A DNA stretch of 64,000 nucleotides from assembly GCA_003755025.1 (NCBI GenBank), contig RJVL01000004.1:186001-250000 (forward strand), given 5' to 3'. Under the pieces are notes generated by a model. It was not told the DNA's origin. It ran no database searches and saw only the letters and a program-made list of their open reading frames with translations. This document shows, in pieces, positions 52,998 to 63,574 of this stretch. The position numbers and the translations under genes were made by a program. The stretch comes from Diaphorobacter nitroreducens (GTDB taxonomy: Bacteria; Pseudomonadota; Gammaproteobacteria; Burkholderiales; Burkholderiaceae_C). Position 1 is the stretch's first letter. Each line of letters starts with the position of its first letter.

Positions 52998-54206
52998 ATG
53001 AATTCCAACGCTTCCTCTTCGTCCCGGCTGCCCCTGGAGGGCCTGCGCGTGGTGGAGTTCACCCACATGGTCATGGGCCCCACCTGCGGCATGGTGCTGG
53101 CCGACCTGGGCGCCGAGGTCATCAAGGTCGAGCCCGTGGATGGCGACCGCACACGCCACCTGCTGGGCGCGGGTGCCGGCTTCTTTCCCATGTTCAACCG
53201 CAACAAGAAGAGCATCGCCATCGACCTGCGCAGCCCCGCGGGGCTGGAGGTGGCCATCCGCCTGGCCTCGTCGGCCGACGTGGTGGCGCAGAACTTCAAG
53301 CCCGGCGTGATGGCCAAGTACGGCCTGGACTACGCGGCCCTGTCGCGCTTGAACGAGCGCCTGGTGTATGTGAACCACACGGGTTTCCTGCCCGGCCCTT
53401 ACGAGCACCGCACGGCGCTGGACGAGGTGGTGCAGATGATGGGGGGGCTGGCCTACATGACCGGCCGCCCGGGCGACCCGCTGCGCGCCGGCAGCAGCGT
53501 GAACGACATCATGGGCGGCATGTTCGGCGCCATCGGCGCCATGGCGGCGCTCATGCAGCGCCAGCAGACCGGGCGCGGCCAGGAGGTGGACTCGGCGCTG
53601 TTCGAGAACAACGTGTTCCTCGTGGGCCAGCACATGATGCAGTACGCCGTCACCGGCCAGCCCGCCGCGCCCATGCCCGACCGCATCTCGTCCTGGGCGG
53701 TGTACGACGTGTTCAGCGTCAAGGACGGCGGCCAGATCTTCCTGGCCGCGGTGAGCGACGCGCAGTGGCAGGCCTTCTGCGACGCCATGGGCTATGCCGA
53801 CCTCAAGGCCGACCCGCGCTATGCCACCAACAACGACCGCGTGCGCGCGCGGCCCACGCTGTTGCCCGAGCTGCGCCAGCGCCTGGCCGCCCACACGGCC
53901 GATGCACTGGCGGCGGTCTTCGAGCGCCATGGCCTGCCGTTCGCACCCATCCTGCGGCCCGAGCAATTGTTTGACGACCCGCACCTCAACGCCACGGGCG
54001 GCCTGGCCGAGATCACCCTGCCCGACGGGGAGCGCGCGGGCGGCACCGCGCGCACCACGCTCATGCCGCTGCGCCTGGACGGCCAGCGTATGGGTGTGCG
54101 CCTGGACCCACCGCGGCTCGGCCAGCACACGCAGGATCTGCTGGCAGGCCTGGGCTACACGGCCGACCAGGTGGCCGCGCTGCGCGCGTCCGCAGCCGTG
54201 GCCTGA
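52998..54206 (+). CDS. CaiB/BaiF family (class III) CoA-transferase
   Basis: A 402-residue class III CoA-transferase. Family landmarks are LEGLRVVEFTHMVMGPTCGM, LADLGAEVIKVEPVDGDRTR, NRNKKSIAIDLRSP, and LDEVVQMMGG, in which Asp142 corresponds to the catalytic aspartate that forms the acyl anhydride. Such enzymes move CoA between carboxylic acids, for example from succinyl-CoA. It follows the lyase gene by 38 bases. It probably activates the acid that the lyase then splits; the acid itself is not identified. Confidence 0.9.
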   Translation: MNSNASSSSRLPLEGLRVVEFTHMVMGPTCGMVLADLGAEVIKVEPVDGDRTRHLLGAGAGFFPMFNRNKKSIAIDLRSPAGLEVAIRLASSADVVAQNFKPGVMAKYGLDYAALSRLNERLVYVNHTGFLPGPYEHRTALDEVVQMMGGLAYMTGRPGDPLRAGSSVNDIMGGMFGAIGAMAALMQRQQTGRGQEVDSALFENNVFLVGQHMMQYAVTGQPAAPMPDRISSWAVYDVFSVKDGGQIFLAAVSDAQWQAFCDAMGYADLKADPRYATNNDRVRARPTLLPELRQRLAAHTADALAAVFERHGLPFAPILRPEQLFDDPHLNATGGLAEITLPDGERAGGTARTTLMPLRLDGQRMGVRLDPPRLGQHTQDLLAGLGYTADQVAALRASAAVA

Positions 54207-54302
54207 GGGGGAGCAATCGGGCCACGACCTTGTGCATGCGTGGCCCGCCAATCCCTGAGTCCGCGCTTGCTGAGACCCCTATAAAAACCACCGGAGACAC
54301 AC

Positions 54303-55304
54303 ATGCCCCTCGATACATTCCCCGCACCCCGCCGCCTCACGCGCCGCCAGGCGCTGGCCTGGAGTGCTGCCCTCTGTGCGCCCGCGCTGGCGCATGCGCA
54401 GGGCTCCGGTGCGGCCGACCGGCCGCTGCGCGTGATCCTGCCGCTGTCGGCCGGCTCGGGCGCGGACGGTGCCATCCGCGCCATTCAGGCCAGCCTGTCC
54501 AAGGCGCTGGGCCAGCCGGTGGTGATAGAGAACCTGCCCGGCGCGGGCGGCATCACGGGCACCACGCAGCTCGTGCGCGCGCCCAAGGACGGCTCGGTGA
54601 TCGGCGTGGTGTCCAACAACCACGTGGTGAACCCGCATGTGTACCCATCGGCCCCGTTCGATGCCATCGAGGACATCACGCCCATCACCGTGATCGGCGC
54701 CACGCCCTTCGTGCTCGTCGCCCATCCCTCGGTGCAGGCCCGGAACGCGCGCGAACTCATCGCGCTCGCCAAGGCCAGGCCCGGGGTGCTCAACTACGGC
54801 TCGTCGGGCAACGGCACCATCCTGCACCTGGGCGCGGCCATGTTCGTGGACCAGGCGCAGCTGGACATCAAGCACATCCCCTACCGCGGCATGGGCCCGC
54901 TGATGAATGACATCCTGGGCGGGCAGGTGCAGCTGGGCGTGGTGGCCGTGGCGCCGGCGGCCGCGCACATCAAGTCCGGCAGCCTGCGCGCGCTGGGCGT
55001 GACCACGGCCGCCCGCGTCCCCTCGCTGCCCGGCGTGCCCACCCTCGCCGAACAGGGCCTGCCGCGCTATGAACTGGAGGGCTGGATCGCCGCCGTGGCG
55101 CCTGCCGGCGTGCCCCCGGCGGACGTGGCGCGGCTGTACCACGGCTTCAAGGCCGCGCTGGCCATGCCCGAGGCGCGCGACGCGCTGGTGGCGCAGGGTT
55201 ATGAGATCAAGCTCACGCCGCCCGATGCCTCGGCCGCGTTCTTTCGCAGTGAACTGGCGCGCATGGGGCAGGTGGTGAAGAGCGCCAGCGTGAAGATGGA
55301 CTGA
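54303..55304 (+). CDS. Bug (TctC)-family periplasmic solute-binding protein
   Basis: A 333-residue tripartite tricarboxylate receptor-type protein. The N-terminus PRRLTRRQALAWSAALCAPA has a twin-arginine-like signal. The mature part shows RVILPLSAGSGADGAIR, VVIENLPGAGGITGTTQLVR, LNYGSSGNGTILHLGAAMF and KHIPYRGMGPLMNDILGGQV, typical Bug features. Bug proteins bind carboxylates in Burkholderiales, often without a linked membrane TctAB pair, and none is present here. Third gene of the lyase/CoA-transferase operon, 96 bases downstream. Confidence 0.92.
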   Translation: MPLDTFPAPRRLTRRQALAWSAALCAPALAHAQGSGAADRPLRVILPLSAGSGADGAIRAIQASLSKALGQPVVIENLPGAGGITGTTQLVRAPKDGSVIGVVSNNHVVNPHVYPSAPFDAIEDITPITVIGATPFVLVAHPSVQARNARELIALAKARPGVLNYGSSGNGTILHLGAAMFVDQAQLDIKHIPYRGMGPLMNDILGGQVQLGVVAVAPAAAHIKSGSLRALGVTTAARVPSLPGVPTLAEQGLPRYELEGWIAAVAPAGVPPADVARLYHGFKAALAMPEARDALVAQGYEIKLTPPDASAAFFRSELARMGQVVKSASVKMD

Positions 55305-55305
55305 C

Positions 55306-55357
55306 TTTGCTATCGTTCAAGGAGCTGTCAGCGCTTGCTGGATAAGCGCTACAGCCA
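55306..55357. repeat. Dispersed palindromic repeat spanning a stop codon
   Basis: GCTATCGTTCAAGGAGCTG, AGCGCTTGCTGG and ATAAGCGCTACAGCC. The TAG stop of the convergent methyltransferase-like gene (55349-55351) is inside the right arm. Confidence 0.65.
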
Positions 55358-55807
55358 CCTGCGCACCCTGGATCGATAGGCGGTGAAATCCGGACCGAAC
55401 TTCTGCGCCAGCACCCGCTCTTCCGGAACGATCTGAAAGCGCGTGATGTAGGCCACGAACGCCGCAACGCCCAGCAGCGCCAGCGGCGCACCCAGGTACA
55501 CCGTCCATGCGAGCAGCAGGAGGGCGAGGCCCACGTACATCGGGTTGCGCGTGGCGCGGTACACGCCGCCCACCACCAGCGCCGAGGCACCGCCCGGCCG
55601 CAGCGGGTTGACGGTGGTGCGCGCGCGCCGAAACGCGTGCAGGCCGGCCACGTCGAACGCCAGGCCCACCAGCGCGAGCAGGACGGCCGCCGCGGTGCGC
55701 GGCGCGCTGTCCGTCACTCCGCCGCTGGCCTGCGCGGTGAACCACATCGCCACGCCGGCAAGGGCGGCGACGAGCGGCGGAGGGATCTTGTGTTCAAGCC
55801 AGTGCAT
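55349..55807 (-). CDS. Isoprenylcysteine carboxyl methyltransferase-like membrane protein
   Basis: A 152-residue protein with about four transmembrane helices and the C-terminal motif TRNPMYVGLALLLLAWTVYL...PEERVLAQKFG, typical of the ICMT/PEMT-like membrane methyltransferase superfamily, which uses S-adenosylmethionine. Bacterial members have mostly unknown substrates. The start at 55807 precedes the first hydrophobic helix; a longer frame adds 16 Pro-rich residues without support. Its stop is supplied by a dispersed repeat. Confidence 0.8.
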   Translation of the reverse strand: MHWLEHKIPPPLVAALAGVAMWFTAQASGGVTDSAPRTAAAVLLALVGLAFDVAGLHAFRRARTTVNPLRPGGASALVVGGVYRATRNPMYVGLALLLLAWTVYLGAPLALLGVAAFVAYITRFQIVPEERVLAQKFGPDFTAYRSRVRRWL

Positions 55808-55930
55808 GGGTGTGGGCCGCCGGACGCCCGGCAGCGGAAAAGGTGGTGGACGCACGCGCAGCCAGTGTAGGCCGGTCCCGAGGCGGCGCCCAGCCCGCGG
55901 TGCGGCGCGTCTGCGTTGTGGCGATTCAGG

Positions 55931-55988
55931 GTGTTTTTGGCCTCCAGCGCTTGCCTATCAAGCGCTGGCAGCTATGTTTTTTGATAGT
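55931..55988. repeat. Dispersed palindromic repeat spanning the panE stop
   Basis: TTTTTGGCCTCCAGCGCTTG, ATCAAGCGCTGGCAGCTATG and TTTTTTGATAG, one of the most complete copies. It encodes the last residues of PanE (DYQKT) and its TAG stop. Confidence 0.75.
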
Positions 55989-56931
55989 CCTGGGGGCCAT
56001 GCACGCCACTGGCCTCGGCCATGCGTACCAGCACCAGCAGCGCGCGGTTGACCGGCGTGGCGACACCCAGCGCGGCGCCGCGCTGCACCACGTAGCCATT
56101 CAGGTGGCCGATCTCGGTGGGGCGGCCCCGTGCCAGGTCCTGCGCGGTGGAGGACCGTTGGCCCGCCATGCTCTGCGCGATGCCGCGCACGGCCGCGTGG
56201 ATGTCTGCGGGAAGGTGCACTCCGTCCGCCTGCGCCACGGCCAGGCATTCGGCCACGACGTCGGCGATCACATCGGTCGCGCCGTCCTGCTGCACCACCC
56301 AGCCGTAGGGCTGCTGCACGATGGCCGACAGCGCGTTGTAGGCGCAGTTGATGACCAGCTTGGCCCACAGGGCGCTGCGCACGTTGTCCGACACCTCGGC
56401 GGGGATGCCCGCGTCGCACAGCTCCCGCGCCACGCGCGCGCTGGCGGGCGACGGGCCGATCACCAGCTCACCCCGCCCGAAGTGACGCACGTGCCCAGGC
56501 CCGGCCATGGCTGTGGCCACATACACCACGGCGGCCGCCACGGGGTGCGCCGCGCCCAGCACGGCGCGGGCGCGCTCGTCGTTGTCCACGCCGTTTTGCA
56601 GCGTGAGCACCAGCGCGCCCGGTGCCAGGTAGGGCTGCATCTGGCGTGCCGCTGCCTCGGTGTCGGTGGACTTCACGCACAGCAGCACCACGTCGGCGCC
56701 ACGCACGGCGCTGGCATCGGTACTGGCCTCCAGTGGCACATGGGTGTCCTGCGTGGCGGTTTGCAGTCGCAGGCCGTGGGCCTGGATCGCCTGCACGTGG
56801 TCCGGGCGGCCGATGAGCGTGACCGCGTGGCCCGCACGCGCCAGCAGGGCGCCAAAGTAGGAGCCTACCGCGCCTGCGCCCATCACGGCGAAGCGCAGGC
56901 GGCCGGTGTGCGAAGGGGTGTTCAGAGGCAT
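55972..56931 (-). CDS. panE: 2-dehydropantoate 2-reductase family protein
   Basis: A 319-residue ketopantoate reductase-type enzyme (ApbA/PanE), which reduces 2-dehydropantoate to pantoate with NADPH for pantothenate and CoA synthesis. It has the nucleotide-binding motif FAVMGAGAVGSYFGALLARA, LLCVKSTDTEAA, the catalytic Lys in SALWAKLVINCAYNALSA, and RGRPTEIGHLNGYVVQRG. Family members can act on other 2-keto acids, so the substrate is inferred. The C-terminal five residues come from the repeat at its end. Confidence 0.88.
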   Translation of the reverse strand: MPLNTPSHTGRLRFAVMGAGAVGSYFGALLARAGHAVTLIGRPDHVQAIQAHGLRLQTATQDTHVPLEASTDASAVRGADVVLLCVKSTDTEAAARQMQPYLAPGALVLTLQNGVDNDERARAVLGAAHPVAAAVVYVATAMAGPGHVRHFGRGELVIGPSPASARVARELCDAGIPAEVSDNVRSALWAKLVINCAYNALSAIVQQPYGWVVQQDGATDVIADVVAECLAVAQADGVHLPADIHAAVRGIAQSMAGQRSSTAQDLARGRPTEIGHLNGYVVQRGAALGVATPVNRALLVLVRMAEASGVHGPQDYQKT

Positions 56932-56990
56932 GGCGGGGAGCTTTCAGGAAGGACGGGACGGCCATTGTCCACCGATCGGGCGTTCCATGT

Positions 56991-57040
56991 TTTGCTATTC
57001 AAAATATAGCTGCTGGCGCCTGCTGCATAAGCGTGAAAAG
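56991..57040. repeat. Dispersed palindromic repeat
   Basis: TTTGCTATTCAAAATATAGC, TGCTGGCGCC and TGCATAAGCGTG, between panE and the rpoD terminator. Confidence 0.6.
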
Positions 57041-57070
57041 CTGATTTGGCTTGAAACCCCGACGCGCAAT

Positions 57071-57102
57071 AAAAAACGCCCCGGCCGAGCGGCGGGGGCG
57101 TT
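57071..57102 (-). terminator. rpoD terminator
   Basis: On the minus strand, AACGCCCCCGCC, loop GCTC and GGCCGGGGCGTT form a stem with one mismatch, followed by a T-run. Confidence 0.88.
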
Positions 57103-57135
57103 GGCAGCGCGAGGTGTGCGCGGAAGATGCGTGGC

Positions 57136-59541
<2,406 letters not shown>

Positions 59542-59778
59542 GGACAACCTCAAGGTCAAAAACGGACACACAAAGAAAACACAAGCGCCAAGGAACCCGG
59601 CGCGGGCAGGCACGGCGACGGCAAGGGCCTTCGCGGTTTGAGGGGAAAACCCTCAGGGGCAAGATGTCTGGGCGAACATTTGGTGTGCAGTCCTTGCGGT
59701 GGGGGAGGGCGGTTGTGCGCGTTTGTCACGGTCGCCTGGTCCGGAGGTGCTGCTGTCGCTCTTGCCGACAAACCGTAC

Positions 59779-59816
59779 ATTATACCGGCGCAGCAAAATT
59801 CAAGGGGCTTTGTCAA
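59779..59816 (-). promoter_or_regulatory. Promoter candidate for rpoD
   Basis: In the 271-base dnaG-rpoD gap, a perfect TATAAT (59779-59784 on the minus strand) is preceded by TTGACA at 59811-59816, but their 26-base spacing is too long. A weaker TTGAAT lies too close. The -10 is convincing; the -35 is not settled. Confidence 0.5.
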
Positions 59817-61789
59817 GCCCCCGAGGTCATTTTTGTAAGCCCCTCTTCCAGCGCGCGGCGGCGCTCCTGCAATTGCCGGTAGCGCTCGATGGCCGCCGGG
59901 TCCTGTGAGGCCGCGGCGATCAGGGCGTTCTGCTGCAGCTTGATGGCTTCGATGAGCATGCGGTTGAGCAGTCCACGCAGTTCGGCGCGCAACTCGGTCT
60001 CGTCACCCTCGGTCTGGGCGTGGGAGCCAGTCATCACCCGCTCGGCCAGGGCCTGGCAGTCATGGCCTGCCAAGGCCTCGCGCAGCACCGCCCAGGACTG
60101 GGGTCCGTGCTCGTGCAATTGCCCTTCCAGCCAGACGAACAGCGCGCCGTGCGGCGCGGGCTGGTCGCACAGCAGGGTGTGATCTTCGTGCGACAGCTCT
60201 TCGAGGAACTCCATGTGCGACAGCAGCAGGCGCGCGGCATGGTCGGCGCGCCCCGTGAGGGGGCGGCGCGGCAGCGGCGGCTGTGGGGAGCGCTGCTCTT
60301 CGCGGCGCCAGCGCCCGCCCTTCCATTCGCCGCCCTTGCGCCAGCGGCGTGCGGGCTCGCCACCGGCGGGGCTGCCGTATTCCATGCCCGGCGGTTCCTG
60401 CCCCCAGGGCGGCTCGTCGCCGAAGGGTGCGCCGTCGTGCGCGGGCGGGTGCGCGGCGGAGCCGGGGCGCGGGCTCTCCTGCGCCCAGAGCTGGGCCAGA
60501 TCCGGCGCGGGCAACTGGCCCAGTTCGCCCAGCTCGGTCAGCAACTGGCGCTTGAGCGCGCCGTCGGGTAGCGCTGCCCACAGCGGGCGCGCGTTGCTCA
60601 GCATGTGGGCGCGGCCCTCGGCCGTTCCCAAGTCGCAGCCCTCGCGCGCAGCCTCCAGCAGGAAGCGCGACAGCGGCACGGCGTCGCCCACATGGCGCGC
60701 GAACGCCTCCGGTCCATAGGCGCGCACGAAGCTGTCGGGGTCGTGCTCGGCCGGCAGGAAGAGGAACTTCACGCTGCGCGTGTCGCTGGCGTAAGGCAGG
60801 GCGCCGTCCAGCGCCTTGCGCGCCGCGCGCCGCCCGGCGGCGTCGCCGTCGAAGCTGAACACCACCGTGTCGGTGAAGCGAAACAGCTTGTGCACATGCT
60901 CGGGCGTACATGCCGTGCCCAGCGTGGCCACCGCATTGGGAAAGCCCAGTTGCGCCAGCGCCACCACGTCCATGTAGCCTTCGGTGACCAGGGCGTAGCC
61001 GTGTTCGCGGATGGCGTTGCGCGCCTCGTACAGGCCGTAGAGCTCGCGGCCCTTGTGGAACACCGGGGTTTCGGGCGAATTGAGGTACTTGGGCTTGTCG
61101 TCGCCCAGCACGCGCCCGCCAAAGCCGATGCACTCGCCCTTGACGTTGCGAATGGGGAACATCACGCGGTCGCGGAAGCGGTCGTAGCGCTTGCCGTCTT
61201 CCTCGTTCACGATCACCAGGCCGCTTTCCTCCAGCAGCGGGCTGTCGTACTCGGGGAACACGCTGGCCAAGCCCCGCCAGCCCTCCGGCGCGTAGCCCAG
61301 GCCGTAGCGCTTGGCCACCTGGCCTGATACGCCCCGGCCCTTGAAATACTGGACGGCGCGCGGCGACTCGCGCAGGTGGCGTCGCCAGGCGTCGCCGGCC
61401 TTCTCCAGCACGTCGGTCAGCGTGGCCTGCTTCTGGCGCTGGGCGGCGGCGCGTTCGCGGTCCTGGGGCGAGGTGTTCTCGTCGTCGGGTACCTGCATAC
61501 CGATCTGCTGGGCCAGGTCCTGCACGGCCTCGCGAAAGCCCATGCCCGCGTGGTCCATGAGAAACCCGATCGCATTGCCGTTCTTGCCACAGCCAAAGCA
61601 GTGGAAGAACTGCTTGGACGGGCTGACGCTGAACGAGGGCGATTTTTCCCCGTGGAAGGGGCACAGGCCCATGAAGTTGGCGCCGCTCTTCTTGAGCTGC
61701 ACATAGCGGCCGACCACATCGACGACGTCAACGCGCGCAAGCAACTCCTGGATGAACGACTGGGGGATGGACACCGGGGTATTTTCCAT
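59813..61789 (-). CDS. dnaG: DNA primase
   Basis: DnaG makes the RNA primers for replication. The 658-residue protein has the N-terminal CHC2 zinc finger (LCPFHGEKSPSF, HCFGCGKNGNAI), the primase core with the TOPRIM motifs VTEGYMDVVALAQLG and VFSFDGDAAGRRAARKAL, and a C-terminal DnaB-binding helical domain after a Pro/Gly/Arg-rich linker (about residues 450-520). The start at 61789 (MENTPVS) fits the family and removes an unsupported upstream extension. It is divergent from the acyl-CoA synthetase gene. Confidence 0.97.
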   Translation of the reverse strand: MENTPVSIPQSFIQELLARVDVVDVVGRYVQLKKSGANFMGLCPFHGEKSPSFSVSPSKQFFHCFGCGKNGNAIGFLMDHAGMGFREAVQDLAQQIGMQVPDDENTSPQDRERAAAQRQKQATLTDVLEKAGDAWRRHLRESPRAVQYFKGRGVSGQVAKRYGLGYAPEGWRGLASVFPEYDSPLLEESGLVIVNEEDGKRYDRFRDRVMFPIRNVKGECIGFGGRVLGDDKPKYLNSPETPVFHKGRELYGLYEARNAIREHGYALVTEGYMDVVALAQLGFPNAVATLGTACTPEHVHKLFRFTDTVVFSFDGDAAGRRAARKALDGALPYASDTRSVKFLFLPAEHDPDSFVRAYGPEAFARHVGDAVPLSRFLLEAAREGCDLGTAEGRAHMLSNARPLWAALPDGALKRQLLTELGELGQLPAPDLAQLWAQESPRPGSAAHPPAHDGAPFGDEPPWGQEPPGMEYGSPAGGEPARRWRKGGEWKGGRWRREEQRSPQPPLPRRPLTGRADHAARLLLSHMEFLEELSHEDHTLLCDQPAPHGALFVWLEGQLHEHGPQSWAVLREALAGHDCQALAERVMTGSHAQTEGDETELRAELRGLLNRMLIEAIKLQQNALIAAASQDPAAIERYRQLQERRRALEEGLTKMTSGA

Positions 61790-61868
61790 CAGCCCGCCGT
61801 CAGCTGGCTTTGCTCTAATGAACGGTCTTGCATTCCCGGCCTGAACAAGAAACAAAGGAGCCCCGCAC

Positions 61869-63515
61869 GTGACCAGCATGTACGACCAGAATCTGCCGCG
61901 CACCGAAGCCAACCATGCGCCGCTGTCGCCCCTGTCCTTCATCGAACGCACGGCCGAGGTCTACCCCGACCGCCTGGCCATCGTGCATGGCGAGCTGCGC
62001 CAGACCTGGGGGCAGACCTACGCGCGCTGCCGCCGCCTGGCCAGCAGCCTGCGCCGCGCGGGCATCGGCAAGAACGACACCGTGGCCGTGATGCTGCCCA
62101 ACACCCCGCCGATGGTGGAGGCGCACTTCGGCGTGCCCATGGCGGGTGCGGTGCTCAATGCGCTGAATACCCGGCTGGACCCGGAGACCATCGCCTTCAT
62201 GCTGGACCACGGCGAGGCCAAGGCGGTGATCGTAGACCCCGAATTCGCCCCCGTGATGGCCAAGGCGCTGGCGCTGCGCCAGTCGCAGGCGCCGCTGCTG
62301 CTCATCGACGTGGAAGACGCCGTGTACGGCCCGGCCGCGCAGCGCCTGGGCACGCTGACGTACGAGGACTTCCTGGCGCAGGGTGACGCGCAGTTCGCGT
62401 GGGAACTGCCCGGCGACGAGTGGGACGCCATCGCACTCAACTACACCTCGGGCACCACGGGCAACCCCAAGGGCGTGGTCTACCACCACCGCGGCGCGCA
62501 CACCAATGCCGTCAGCAACGTGCTGGAGTGGGACATGCCCAAGCATGCCGTCTACCTCTGGACGCTGCCCATGTTCCACTGCAACGGCTGGTGCTTTCCC
62601 TGGACGGTGGCGGCGCGCGCGGGCGTCAATGTGTGCCTGCGCCGGGTCGAGGCGCAGGCCATCTTCGACGCCATCCGCAACCACGGCGTCACACACTACT
62701 GCGGCGCGCCCATCGTGCATGGCCTGCTGGTCAACGCGCCTGCGGCGATGAAGGAGGGCGTTCCCGCGGGCGTGAAGGCCATGGTGGCCGGGGCAGCGCC
62801 GCCGGCCTCGATGATCGAGGGCATGGAGCAGATGGGGTTCGACCTGACCCATGTGTACGGCCTCACGGAGGTGTATGGCCCGGCCACCGTCTGCGCCAAG
62901 CACGCGGCCTGGGACGCGCTGGACATCGGCGAGCGTGCGCGCCTCAATGCCCGCCAGGGCGTGCGCTACCACCTGCAACGCGCGGCCATGGTGCTCAACC
63001 CAGACACCATGGAGCCCGTGCCGCACGACGGCGAGACCATGGGCGAGATCATGTTCCGCGGCAACATCGCCATGAAGGGCTACCTGAAGAACCCCAAGGC
63101 CACTGAGGAGGCCTTCCGTGGCGGCTGGTTCCACAGTGGTGACCTGGCGGTGCAGTACCCCGACGGCTACATCAAGATCAAGGACCGCAGCAAGGACATC
63201 ATCATCTCGGGCGGCGAGAACATCTCCTCCATCGAGGTGGAGGACGTGCTCTACCGCCACCCCGACGTGCTGGCCGCCGCCGTGGTCGCCAAGCCCGACC
63301 CCAAGTGGGGCGAGACGCCCTGCGCCTTCGTAGAGCTGAAGGCGGGCGCGCAGGCCACGCCCGAGGACATCGTGGCGCACTGCAAGAAGCACCTGGCCGG
63401 CTTCAAGGTGCCGCGCGCCGTGGTGTTCGGCGAACTGCCCAAGACCAGCACCGGCAAGATCCAGAAGTTCGAGCTGCGCAAGCAGGCGGGATCGGCCGCG
63501 GCCATCGACGTCTGA
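61869..63515 (+). CDS. AMP-forming acyl-CoA synthetase
   Basis: A 548-residue ANL superfamily acid-CoA ligase. The AMP-binding motifs are NYTSGTTGNPKGVVYHHRG (P-loop), YGLTEVYGPATVCA, GWFHSGDLAVQYPDGYIKIK, and the catalytic Lys region LPKTSTGKIQKFEL. Overall it resembles medium-chain or methylmercaptopropionate-type ligases (AlkK/DmdB group) more than acetyl-CoA synthetase. The GTG at 61869 is used because AAGGAG lies 8 bases upstream; an ATG at 61878 is too distant. The acid substrate is unknown. Confidence 0.93.
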   Translation: MTSMYDQNLPRTEANHAPLSPLSFIERTAEVYPDRLAIVHGELRQTWGQTYARCRRLASSLRRAGIGKNDTVAVMLPNTPPMVEAHFGVPMAGAVLNALNTRLDPETIAFMLDHGEAKAVIVDPEFAPVMAKALALRQSQAPLLLIDVEDAVYGPAAQRLGTLTYEDFLAQGDAQFAWELPGDEWDAIALNYTSGTTGNPKGVVYHHRGAHTNAVSNVLEWDMPKHAVYLWTLPMFHCNGWCFPWTVAARAGVNVCLRRVEAQAIFDAIRNHGVTHYCGAPIVHGLLVNAPAAMKEGVPAGVKAMVAGAAPPASMIEGMEQMGFDLTHVYGLTEVYGPATVCAKHAAWDALDIGERARLNARQGVRYHLQRAAMVLNPDTMEPVPHDGETMGEIMFRGNIAMKGYLKNPKATEEAFRGGWFHSGDLAVQYPDGYIKIKDRSKDIIISGGENISSIEVEDVLYRHPDVLAAAVVAKPDPKWGETPCAFVELKAGAQATPEDIVAHCKKHLAGFKVPRAVVFGELPKTSTGKIQKFELRKQAGSAAAIDV

Positions 63516-63574
63516 CGTCCGCCGAGGGCCGGCGGCGGCGGCCAGCGCCACGGCCTGGCTGCTAACCTTCCGCG

